From Dyadobacter koreensis (GTDB lineage Bacteria > Bacteroidota > Bacteroidia > Cytophagales > Spirosomataceae): a stretch of DNA of 64,000 bases. Every line of letters begins with the position of its first letter. Position 1 is the first letter of the stretch. The stretch is from positions 62,001 through 126,000 of the forward strand of contig NZ_FNXY01000004.1 in the NCBI RefSeq assembly GCF_900108855.1. Direction: 5' to 3'. The position numbers and the translations under genes are program-made. A model generated the notes under the pieces. That model ran no database searches. It was not told the origin of the DNA and was given only the letters and a program-made list of their open reading frames with translations. Positions 54,284 through 63,900 of this stretch are shown in pieces.

Positions 54284-54988
54284 ATGAAAAAAGAAGACAT
54301 TCATCTTTGGGATATCCAGAGAATACTTTTCGGAGAAGCGCCAGTAGAATTTCTAATTGAGATATTCTTCAGAACAATCGTTATTTACCTGATCCTGTTT
54401 ATTACAGTCCGTTTAATGGGAAAGCGCATGAGCGGCCAGCTGACCATATCAGAAATGTCTGTAATGTTAACGCTGGGAGCAATTGTTTCTCCCGCGATGC
54501 AGGTTCCAAATGTAGGCCTGGCTCAGGGTACATTGATTTTATCGCTGGCTTTTATGTTTCAGAGAGGATTCAATTTGCTGGAATTTAAGAATTATAAACT
54601 GGAGAAACTGAATCATGGAGAGATTGGAATGCTGGTCAAAGACGGGGTTATGCAGATCGAAGAACTGAATAAAAATAAGCTTTCACGGCAACAGCTGTTT
54701 GCAGTTTTACGGGCAGAGGGAATTTTCAATCTGGGTGAAATCGAACGTGTTTACCTTGAACCTTTCGGCATGTTTAGCATTTACAAACGAAAAAAAACAA
54801 TGGCTGGACTTACAATCTTTCCTCCGGACGATAAAGAAATCAGAAGTTTTGTTAACAAAGACAAAAATCAACTTAGCGTCTGTACAAGTTGTGGCAACTT
54901 ATCTGATCACTTTCACCCCCAATCCGGACCGTGTTCTGTTTGCTTTTCCTCGGAATGGTTAGAAGCAACGGTTGCTGTTCAAATTTAA
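54284..54988 (+). CDS. DUF421 (YetF-like) membrane protein, copy 1, with Cys-rich tail
   Basis: 234 residues. Start KKEDIHLWDIQRILFGEAP, then three membrane helices (about 22-105; RLMGKRMSGQLTISEM) and a cytoplasmic YetF-type domain (GMLVKDGVMQIEELNKNKLSRQQLFAVLRAEGIFNLGEI). The final ~30 residues carry CTSCG and CSVC, a zinc-ribbon-like pair not found in standard YetF. YetF/DUF421 proteins have been linked to envelope and spore traits elsewhere but have no defined activity. One base separates its stop from the start of the second copy. Confidence 0.9.
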   Translation: MKKEDIHLWDIQRILFGEAPVEFLIEIFFRTIVIYLILFITVRLMGKRMSGQLTISEMSVMLTLGAIVSPAMQVPNVGLAQGTLILSLAFMFQRGFNLLEFKNYKLEKLNHGEIGMLVKDGVMQIEELNKNKLSRQQLFAVLRAEGIFNLGEIERVYLEPFGMFSIYKRKKTMAGLTIFPPDDKEIRSFVNKDKNQLSVCTSCGNLSDHFHPQSGPCSVCFSSEWLEATVAVQI

Positions 54989-54989
54989 T

Positions 54990-55670
54990 ATGAAGAAGGA
55001 AGATATACACCTGTTCGACTGGCATCGCATTTTTTTCGGCGAAGTCCCTGCCGGCTTTTTTATTGAAGTAACAATCAGGACGGCCATTATTTATGTTGTT
55101 CTTATGGTTTCAATGCGGTTAATGGGCAAACGCATGGCTTCTCAGCTGGGAAGAAACGAACTGATCGCCATGACATCGCTGGCTGCGGCTATTGGTGTTC
55201 CTATTCAGTCACCCGACAGGGGAATTCTTGCCGCCGTTGTGATTGCGGGTATTGTGGTTTTTATTCAACAGATAATCGCGAAAAAAGCAGCAGAGAACCA
55301 AAATTTTGAAGGGTTGACGCAGGATAATATCGGTACCCTTGTCGCTGATGGTAGACTTGATCTTAAGACGATGCTTAATACAAGGCTAACAAGAGAGCGT
55401 GTTTTTGGACAATTAAGAAATAAAGGGATCCATCATTTAGGAGAAGTAAAACGCCTTTACCTCGAAGCAAATGGGACATTTACATTAATAAAAAGCGATA
55501 ATCCCGTCCCCGGACTCTGCATTTTGCCGGATTGGGATGCAGATTTCATCGAAAGTGTTTGCTCTCAGACTGATGAGATGGCATGCAATCACTGTGGCAA
55601 ACTTAGAACTGAATTCTCTTCCAGATGCAGCAATTGTAGTATAGATAACTGGGTTCAGGCAGTTCGGTAG
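54990..55670 (+). CDS. DUF421 (YetF-like) membrane protein, copy 2, with Cys-rich tail
   Basis: 226 residues from the ATG at 54990, one base after the previous stop; a frame start at 54972 is less likely. The N-terminus MKKEDIHLFDWHRIFFGEVPAG mirrors copy 1, then three helices (RLMGKRMASQLGRNELI) and the YetF-type domain (LVADGRLDLKTMLNTRLTRERVFGQLRNKGIHHLGEV). The tail repeats a zinc-ribbon-like pair, CNHCG and CSNC. The two genes are tandem duplicates that have diverged and probably act together, perhaps as a hetero-oligomer. Confidence 0.9.
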   Translation: MKKEDIHLFDWHRIFFGEVPAGFFIEVTIRTAIIYVVLMVSMRLMGKRMASQLGRNELIAMTSLAAAIGVPIQSPDRGILAAVVIAGIVVFIQQIIAKKAAENQNFEGLTQDNIGTLVADGRLDLKTMLNTRLTRERVFGQLRNKGIHHLGEVKRLYLEANGTFTLIKSDNPVPGLCILPDWDADFIESVCSQTDEMACNHCGKLRTEFSSRCSNCSIDNWVQAVR

Positions 55671-55674
55671 CTAC

Positions 55675-56154
55675 TCAAGCGACTGCGTTTTGTATTATAA
55701 ACTGCGATGCTGGCATTTTTGCAATCAACTGATTTTTCAGATTGAAATTGATATCATTAAGTTTTTCAAGATGCTCCGACAAGATTTCGCTCGCGTCATG
55801 CGTAAGATTTATGTTGGTAAGCAAACTTTTATAGAGACGAATCGTTTTGTTTTCCTGTTCAAGGATCATATCAGTGATCGAAGACTCATCCTCGGAAGAG
55901 AAAATGATGGTATGCAAACCTTGTTTCATTTTGCAGTTTTGTATGTCGCCATCGTCCAAAGTAGATTTCACCTGATCATAGATCCAGAGAATTTCCTTTT
56001 TAAACAGTATCGAGATCATATATCCCTGGCTGCATGATCTTCTGAGAGAGCCTAAATTTTCCAATGTCATGGCTTGTTTGTATAAACTTTCCCTATACTG
56101 GTGAAGACTCCAAAGTCTGACGATATCTGAAACGAACTGATGTAGATTTTCCAT
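55675..56154 (-). CDS. Helical protein of unknown function
   Basis: 159 residues, predicted all-helical with no signal or membrane helix. It could be a four-helix bundle similar to ferritin-like stress proteins, but no metal-ligand pattern (ExxH) is present and I do not assign a family. Cysteines occur at RRSCSQG and QNCKMKQ. It is convergent with the DUF421 pair, stops four bases apart, and has no neighbour on its own strand except a decayed GH13 gene. Confidence 0.65.
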   Translation of the reverse strand: MENLHQFVSDIVRLWSLHQYRESLYKQAMTLENLGSLRRSCSQGYMISILFKKEILWIYDQVKSTLDDGDIQNCKMKQGLHTIIFSSEDESSITDMILEQENKTIRLYKSLLTNINLTHDASEILSEHLEKLNDINFNLKNQLIAKMPASQFIIQNAVA

Positions 56155-56276
56155 TGCGGCGGATACTATATGTGATTATTTTGCTATTAGTTTTATAAAA
56201 AGCATGCCGGAACCAAACAACAAAACCCGCTCAGGCATGAAATCTAAAATTGTACAAAACTTTTAATCAGGTCTGA

Positions 56277-57660
56277 TCAGGATTTCTTCGTCGCCGCTTG
56301 GTGCAAGATGCCTGCCGGATAAATGCCTTCTCTTTCGTTTTCTGTATTTGCTCTGAACTTACCCATGTATTTTGTCTGTGGATTAAAATAATTTGGACAG
56401 TGGCTAAGGTTCAGCAGGATAAGAAATCTGTAGCCTTTCTTTTCATGCAGATATGCAAACATCTGTTTATTTGAATTAACCGAAGAATAACCTGCCACCC
56501 GGAGTGCCGGCTCCTGCCTCATAATCTTGAACACTCTTTGATGAAATGATAGTTTGGAATACGGATCATTTTTTCATTTCAACATCTACCCAAAGAAAAT
56601 TATCCTGCAATTTCAGCCATGGGCACTGATCAGAAATACCTGTGTAAACGGAGTCGTCTCAATGCATAGGCGTACGCGCATGATCGTGCCTAAGATTTAA
56701 TTATGGTGTATTAAGTCATTGTTTGTCAATAGTTTGATTGGTTGGTATTGGTTCTTCTTGCAATCTAATCTGATCATGTTAAAATAGCGCTAAAGCATCC
56801 CGGAGCAAAAGGTGTAGCTTGGCAGCAAGCTTTGCCTATGATATTCCCATGCGTCTTGAAATCCGGGGTATGTCACGATCTCAAAGTGCTAAGTTGGGTC
56901 GCACGTCTTCTGGTATGCACCTTTATATTGCTCCGCCGCTCGTGAGATTTTCAGCCACTGCCATGGTACGGTCAGAAGCTGAAAATTAAATGGAAGATGG
57001 ACGCTCTTTCTTCATGCCCATAGTATGTAACCAGTGTATCAATTGGTAGATAAATTTCCCCAATCATCAGCTTCTTCTCATATCTTTCCTTAACCTATCG
57101 CATCATTCTTGCAAAGTCGTGAACATCCGGATGATCAGTAGAATAAAGCGGAGCATAATGATCAAAAAAAGGTCGTCTTCAATAAATTGTGAATCTGCAA
57201 AAACAGGATTATTCCGTAACTGGTAGTTTTTGATCATATTTCACATCAATTCTATCGGGAAACCCCTCAGCGTACTTGTCTGTTTAAAATCGCAATTCGT
57301 TCAGCATGGCCTTTTGAACTTCGGGATTTGTAAGTTCAGATCGGGTTATTCTTTAAGAAAAGCGTGAAACAATATTGGCTTGTTTGCTTGTTCCGTTCCC
57401 AGACATGACCTCCGAGCCTTAGCTATTGGGAATCTTGTATCGTATCAAAGAGTAGATGGATTCCGCGGAATTCAGAAATATGGTACCCAAAATCTGCCAT
57501 CAGGTATATAAACACCGGCGATAATCAGACTTAGTCCGTGCGGAGCCCATTGTATGTAGTCAAGTTTTGATACAATACGCGGCAGATCTCCGATGCCGTC
57601 GTTACAACACAGGAGCACTAGCATTGGAAAATCTTTAAGTTTCTGGCGGATAAAAAAAGA
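56277..57660 (-). pseudogene. decayed GH13 alpha-glucosidase
   Basis: The only surviving frame (56277-56573) reads as the C-terminus of a GH13 alpha-glucosidase: DPYSKLSFHQRVFKIMRQEP, RFLILLNLSHCPNYF. Translating the minus strand further upstream in shifting frames recovers, in the right order, the family start DGIGDLPRIVSKLDYIQW (near 57550-57600), then LMADFGYH after a frameshift, GFP-RIDV as the decayed nucleophile strand (near 57250), MIGEIYLPIDTLVTYYG (near 57050) and PNLAL-DRDIPRISRRMG with stops where NHD should be (near 56870). Multiple frameshifts and stops make it non-functional. Spacing fits a ~530-residue enzyme. Confidence 0.88.
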
Positions 57661-57840
57661 GCAGGCGATCCAAACGATTTTTCGTTGAAAAGCAAAGTAT
57701 TCCTTGCTTCCCTAACATGGCACAGTTTTTAACGAAGATAGGCCTTATGATGTATAAAGAGTAGCAATCCAAGGCTGCTCATCTACCAGATCTGGGTATT
57801 GGTAAACGGCTGGGAAGAGATTTATTCTCACTGAAAAGGA

Positions 57841-57940
57841 TCTGATTATTTCTACGTTGGTAAAAGCTCCGGAATTGGGTGGGGGGATTTTGACGCACAA
57901 TAGCTGGATGATTTTCATCATGCTTTATACGTCTTGAAAT
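57841..57940 (+). pseudogene. fossil of malto-oligosyltrehalose trehalohydrolase (treZ)
   Basis: In one plus-strand frame the sequence reads LVKAPELGG-GDFDAQ, a stop, then LDDFHHALYVL. This matches the TreZ stretch with DAQWSDDFHHALH, which is diagnostic for that enzyme. Flanking sequence gives no longer match and the frame has a stop where Trp should be. It is a short remnant of a trehalose-forming gene. The rest of 57661-58195 holds no other gene I can recognise. Confidence 0.55.
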
Positions 57941-58195
57941 AATGGTCTGCTTTCTAATATCAGTTCGAACGAGAAAAAGAGTGTGCTGGTTTAAGCGGAC
58001 AATAAAATGGGATGAACGAAAATTATTGATTCCAATAAAGATGAGAGAATTTCACCGCCATTTTTTAACGGAACTGATCCAAAAAAAATCCCGGCTTTAA
58101 CAGTCATAGTCTTTGGATCGATAGGGCATTACTACCTAAAAAGAGTTTTCCAATAAAGTGTATAAAAGAATCATCAACTCTGAAAAACTATATTA

Positions 58196-59914
58196 ATGAA
58201 AAACTTCGTCTATAAAGCTTCGCTATTTTTTCTATTGATTCCTTATCTGGCCTTTTCACAGGATAAAGTTGCGGAAGTAAAAGTTAAAGAAAATTTCTGG
58301 TACAAAAACAGTGTGATCTATAATCTCGAAGTAGGCGTTTTCAAGGATAGTGACGGAGATGGACGGGGTGATTTTGATGGATTAATTGAAAAACTTGACT
58401 ACATAAAAGCATTAGGAGTTGACGCCATATGGCTCGCACCATTTCAGCCGTCGCCAGGCCAGGACGACGGGTATGATGTTGCAGATTTTTATGGCGTAGA
58501 CGAAAAGTTGGGTACGAGCGGGGATTTTGCTGAATTTGTGCATCAGGCTGAAAAACGTGGAATTCGGGTTATTATCGACCTGGTGATCAATCATACTTCC
58601 GACCAGCATCCCTGGTTCAAAAATTCACGAGAAAACAAAACCTCCAGGTACCGCGACTGGTATATCTGGTCAAAAGATCGCCCAAAAGACGCAGACAAGG
58701 GAATGGTATTTCCAGGAGTGCAAAAGGAGGTCTGGACGTTGGATAAAAAAACGAATGAATATTATTATCATAGGTTTTACGATTTTCAGCCAGATTTAAA
58801 CTTCGCTAATCCCGAAGTTATGCAGGAAAGTCAGCGTATTATCGGCTATTGGCTCAACCAGGGGATTTCGGGATTTCGGCTGGATGCGGTCCCATTTATT
58901 ATTGAAGTTCCTAAAACCGGCAGTGAGAAACCAAAACTGGATTTTAATTTTTTACGGGACATGCGGCAGTTTGCACAATCCCGAAAAGCAGATGTTGCAA
59001 TTTTGGGAGAGGCGAATGTCATGCCGGAAGAAAACCAGAATTATTTTGGACAGAATGGAGATGGTATTCACATGATGTTTAATTTCTATGCAAACCAGTA
59101 TTTATTTTATGCACTGGCTACGGGAGATCTGAAACCGTTTTTAAAAGCAATTCAGGATACAAAAAAAATTCCGGCGGCTTCGCAATGGGCTCATTTTCTG
59201 CGAAACCACGATGAAATTGATCTCGGCCGGCTGACAGATAAGCAGCGTAATGAAGTATATGCAAAATTTGGCCCCGACACTTCCATGCAACTATACAAGC
59301 GCGGAATCCGCAGACGTCTGGCACCCATGTTAGGCAACAACCGAAAACATATCGAACTTGCATACAGTCTTCTGTTTTCCCTTCCAGGAGCGCCTGTCCT
59401 ACGGTACGGAGAAGAATTAGGAATGGGGGATGATTTAACTTTAAAGGAAAGGTTGTCCGTACGTACCCCGATGCAGTGGAATGATGAAAAAAATGCTGGT
59501 TTCACTACCGCAGAAAAAGCTTTTCGCCCGGTGATTTCAAAGGGGGCATACGGTTTTGAAAACTTGAATGCAGCTAAACAATTTAGGGATCCGAACTCAC
59601 TTCTACGGTGGACAACCGATATTATTCAATTAAGAAAATCCTGCCCGGAAATCGGTTTAGGTGAGTACACATTGCTGGAATCCGGATCACCTGATATCCT
59701 GGCAATTCGTTATGATTATCTTGGGAAATCCATTATTGTGCTACATAATTTCAATGAAAAACAACGCCAAGCTGCAATCAGCTCAGGAACATCAAAAATA
59801 CTTTATGATCTGCGCGCTCAAAATCTTGATATAAAATCGGAAAATGGGAAATTTTCTGTTTCTCTGGATGGTTATGGCTACAAATGGTACCGTGTTGACC
59901 ATATTATGCCGTAA
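58196..59914 (+). CDS. Exported GH13 alpha-amylase family enzyme, trehalose synthase-like
   Basis: 572 residues with a signal peptide (about 1-21, LAFSQ). The barrel matches the TreS-like GH13 group: FWYKNSVIYNLEVGVFKDSDGDGRGDF, DLVINHTSDQHPWF near 129-142, GFRLD with nucleophile Asp230, LGEAN with acid Glu272, and LRNHDE with Asp339. ELGMGDDLTLKERLSVRTPMQW also fits. TreS isomerises maltose to trehalose, usually in the cytoplasm; the signal peptide here suggests a periplasmic enzyme, so the product is uncertain. It lies next to decayed GH13 and treZ remnants and may be the only functional copy. Confidence 0.9.
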   Translation: MKNFVYKASLFFLLIPYLAFSQDKVAEVKVKENFWYKNSVIYNLEVGVFKDSDGDGRGDFDGLIEKLDYIKALGVDAIWLAPFQPSPGQDDGYDVADFYGVDEKLGTSGDFAEFVHQAEKRGIRVIIDLVINHTSDQHPWFKNSRENKTSRYRDWYIWSKDRPKDADKGMVFPGVQKEVWTLDKKTNEYYYHRFYDFQPDLNFANPEVMQESQRIIGYWLNQGISGFRLDAVPFIIEVPKTGSEKPKLDFNFLRDMRQFAQSRKADVAILGEANVMPEENQNYFGQNGDGIHMMFNFYANQYLFYALATGDLKPFLKAIQDTKKIPAASQWAHFLRNHDEIDLGRLTDKQRNEVYAKFGPDTSMQLYKRGIRRRLAPMLGNNRKHIELAYSLLFSLPGAPVLRYGEELGMGDDLTLKERLSVRTPMQWNDEKNAGFTTAEKAFRPVISKGAYGFENLNAAKQFRDPNSLLRWTTDIIQLRKSCPEIGLGEYTLLESGSPDILAIRYDYLGKSIIVLHNFNEKQRQAAISSGTSKILYDLRAQNLDIKSENGKFSVSLDGYGYKWYRVDHIMP

Positions 59915-59932
59915 TTTAACGTTCGATTAAAG

Positions 59933-60385
59933 TTAAAGGGCTTCCTCAATGGCACAATCCATTTGATAGAGGTCATAACCTGTGTCCCAATAGTCCTTAA
60001 CTGTTTCGCGTAACACCAGTCCGAACTTTTCATAAAATTTAAAAGCGAGTTGCGAGGTTCTTACAGCTAATGTCTGGACGGTCGCAACTTCTTTTATCTG
60101 CCGGATTCTGAATCTTGTCAGCTCAGAGCCAACGCCTTTTCCCTGACTGTCAGGATGAATAATATCCCAAGATAAGCTACCTGTTTTTCTGTCTGCAGAC
60201 AGATTAAAACCAGCCGCGCCAATTATTTTATCATCATCCTCGGCAACATAATAATGGTCGGCGTGATAGTCAAAATAATAGATCAGATCCTTCTCCTCAC
60301 TCGGAGAAAAGTATTGCGGCGTATTCAATCTCAATAAATCGATAACATGTTCCCGGTCGGACTTCTGGAATTTTCTTATTTTCAT
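59933..60385 (-). CDS. GNAT-family N-acetyltransferase
   Basis: 150 residues. The GNAT core is visible: VAEDDDKIIGAAGFNL near 52-67, then IIHPDSQGKGVGSELTRFRIRQIKE near 76-100 with the acetyl-CoA loop (Q/RxxGxG/A as QGKGVG). The C-terminal TSQLAFKFYEKFGLVLRETVKDYW follows. The acceptor is unknown. It is convergent with the TreS-like gene (19 bases). Confidence 0.9.
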   Translation of the reverse strand: MKIRKFQKSDREHVIDLLRLNTPQYFSPSEEKDLIYYFDYHADHYYVAEDDDKIIGAAGFNLSADRKTGSLSWDIIHPDSQGKGVGSELTRFRIRQIKEVATVQTLAVRTSQLAFKFYEKFGLVLRETVKDYWDTGYDLYQMDCAIEEAL

Positions 60386-60951
60386 AGATACCTGTATAGA
60401 TTTAAAAAATGCTAATTACTTAAATTATGATCGTGGAAAAGTTTATCCTTTAAAATAGTTTTTCAACTCCTTTCCTTACAGAGCCTGCGCATCTTCGATA
60501 CTTTTACAGATCCGTTTCTTAAAAAATGATTGATATCATTTCCATCTGATCCTGAAACGCTGATTTTTTGGCTGATAAAAAATGGAAATTGTTAAATACA
60601 GTCATATCATCCTCAAAACGGTTTTGTTCTTAAAGATAAGACGTTACAATGCAACGCAGTTTATACTTGTACTTATATCTAATTTGATCAGTACAATAAA
60701 AAACGGCGAGGTAGTAGAACATTTTGAAGTGAAAGTCTTAAAGCTCGAATATTACGAAATGAATCCTCATTCCTCTGAGAGAAGTTCTAAATTGTTTGAA
60801 ACGGATAACTTCACCCCATGAAAATGCAGATTTTACAACTGTATTGTATATTATTGTAAAACGTATTTATTTTTTACCCCGACGATCTTGCATTTAAAAA
60901 CTTCTTTTGGTTGTCTTATGCACGATTTTGATTTCATATTTACCTAGGTCC
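60386..60951. other. intergenic region, one weak frame
   Basis: About 570 bases before the large CheB-CheR fusion. A 79-codon frame at 60582-60821 has no known motif, no promoter box and uneven composition, so I do not annotate it as a gene. No terminator is clear. Confidence 0.3.
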
Positions 60952-63900
60952 ATGTCAAAAAATATAGCTCCGCCAGATAAATCGCGACCCGATGCGAATC
61001 CGATACCTGTTGTTGCTATCGGGGCGTCTGCCGGCGGACTTGAGGCGGTTTCCCAGATATTCGAAAATCTTTCGCCGAACACAGGTATGGCTTATGTTTA
61101 TATACAGCATTTGTCTCCAACTTATGAAAGCCGATTATCTGAGATACTGAGCAGGGTGACGCAGATGCCTGTTTTTGAAGCAGAGCATCTGATGGAATTG
61201 AAAGCCAACAGTGTATATATTATTCCTCCGGACAAAGATATGGAGGTTGAGGGCAACAGGCTGGAACTAATTAACAGGCAGCCCAGGCCAATTATGCATA
61301 TGCCAATAGATAAGTTTTTAATTTCTTTGGCGAAAAGAGAAAAAGAAGGGGCGATAGGAATTATCCTTTCTGGCATGGCGCATGATGGAACGCTGGGACT
61401 TAAAGCGATTAAAGTTGCCGGAGGAATAACCATTGCCCAGAACGAAACAGCGAAACATTTGAGTATGCCGCGTTCAGCCATCCAGGAAGGTGTCGTTGAT
61501 ATGGTGCTTTCGCCGATGGACATCGCGAAGGAACTTGAACGTCTGGGTAGTAAATCCGCTGTATTGAATCTAGCTGCTGTGAATGCGGACGAGGAGGATG
61601 CCGGGAAGGTAGATGAAGATTTAAAACAGATACTTCTTTTTTTGAAAAGGGCAGTAGGCGTAGATTTCGATCATTATAAAATGTCGACAATTCGCAGACG
61701 GATCTCGCGTCGGATGCTGCTTTATAAACTGGATACGCTCAGGGATTATGTGGTATATCTGCAGCAATATCCCTCCGAAGCGGAAAATCTGTATAATGAT
61801 TTGTTGATCAATGTAACTAACTTTTTCAGGGATTCTGAGGTAATGGAATACCTGAAAAAGAAATTGTTTCCTCAGATTATCAAGACTAAATCTCCGGAAG
61901 ATACGATCCGTATATGGATACCCGCATGCTCAACCGGGCAGGAAGCTTATTCTCTGGCGATGATCCTGGTTGAATTATTGGGCGAGAATTCCTCAACGAC
62001 CATACAGATTTTCGCAAGCGATTTGAGCGAATTCGCCATTGCAAAGGCAAGGCAGGGACTGTACACGAAAAGCGAAGTTTCGGACGTGACACCTGTCCGG
62101 CTTCAAAGATTTTTCCTGAAAAGGGATGATAAATACGCGATAAAGAAATCAATTCGTGATCTCTGTGTTTTTGCACCGCATAATGTTCTCCGCGATCCGC
62201 CCTTTTCCAGGCTAGACATGATCAGCTGCCGTAATCTTCTGATCTATCTGGATACCGTCTTCCAGCAGAAAATTATGGCTACCTTTCATTACGCTCTAAA
62301 TCCCGAAGGTTTACTTTTGCTCGGGAATTCGGAAGCTGTGGGAAGTTCGGTTTCTCTATTTTCCCAATTGGATAAAAAACAGAAAGTTTTCATGCGGAAA
62401 AGCCGGGAAACCGGCAAGGCAACGTTTGATATGAACATTCGCTGGAATGTGGAAACACGTCTGGGGAATGTTAAAAGCTCACCGGTTCAGCGACAAAGCA
62501 ATCAACTGCCTGCGCCAGCGAGAGATCTGGATAAAGAAGTTGATTCTTTATTATTAAAAAAATATGTACCGGCCTGTATTGTTGTAGATCAGGACCTGGA
62601 AATCCTTCAATTTCGGGGATCTACCGGATTGTTTCTGGAACATGCGCCAGGAAAGGCAAGTTTTAATTTGCTCAAAATGGCCCGTCCCTCCCTTGTTTTC
62701 GAACTTCGGAATGCAATTCATAAAAGCCGGAAATCCGGCGAAACTGCCAAGAAAAGCGGCTTGGAAATGAAGGTGAATGACAGGCTTCATTATGTCAAAA
62801 TTGAGGTCGTTCCGTTGAGAAGTTTTGAGGATCAGTTTTTGTTTCTCGTACTTTTCGAAGAAATAGCACACAGCATCTCAGCTGATGAGAACACGCCTAA
62901 TTTCAGAGACGATCGAATTAAACAACTGGAAATGGAGCTGTCGTCACTTCGTAAAGACATGCATTCAATCATAGAGGAGCAGGAAACAAGTAATGAAGAG
63001 TTACAATCCGCTAATGAAGAAATTGTCAGCAGCAATGAGGAGTTGCAGAGTATTAACGAAGAATTAGAAACAAGTAAAGAAGAGATTGAGTCTACCAATG
63101 AAGAACTTTTGACAATCAATCAAGAGCTCCAGATAAGGAATGATCAATTAACTGAGGCCTATGGCTACTCAGAAGCCATATTCAGCACAATTGGAGAGGC
63201 AACTTTATTGCTTGATAGACAGTTGCAAGTAAAAAGTGCAAATAAGGCGTTTTACAAAATTTTCCATGTGCAGCAGGAGGATATCGAGGGTAAAATGTTT
63301 TACGAACTGCATAAAGGGCAATGGGATATAGCTCAGCTGCGCCAGTTGCTGGAAGAGGTAATTACCAACAATGTTCATATAAAAGCATATGAAGTTTGTT
63401 TGAATTTTGCCGGAATCGGCGAAAAGACGATGCTTCTTCATGCGCGGAAAGTTGTTCAGCATGAGCGCAAGGAGGTAATCCTTTTGGTCATCGAGGATGT
63501 TACCGAGCAAAGGCGTGTGCAGCATATGCTGGAAGAAAGACAGGCATGGTTCCATGATATGATCGACCATGCGCCCGCGTTGATCTGGGTTACCGGACCG
63601 GAAGGCAGAATCAATTTTTTGAATAAAGCATTTCTGGAATTTTCCGGACTTGAAAATCAGGACAACCCAGACCTGAGTTTTGCGGATTTAATTCATCCCG
63701 AAGACCGCTCGCATTACGACCGTACGTTCGCACGAAATTTTGAAGGTCAGAATATATTTAGTATTGAATATCGCTTACAGCGTAGAGACGGTGAGTACCG
63801 GTGGGTTCTGGAAACGGCAAAGCCTATGTTTTCTCCTGAAAAGAAATTTACGGGATACATTGGAAATGGTACGGATATTCATCTTCAAAAAACACTTTCC

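Noticed and set aside
60582-60821. 79-codon frame
   Set aside because: No motif, no clear leader, and the surrounding region looks non-coding.
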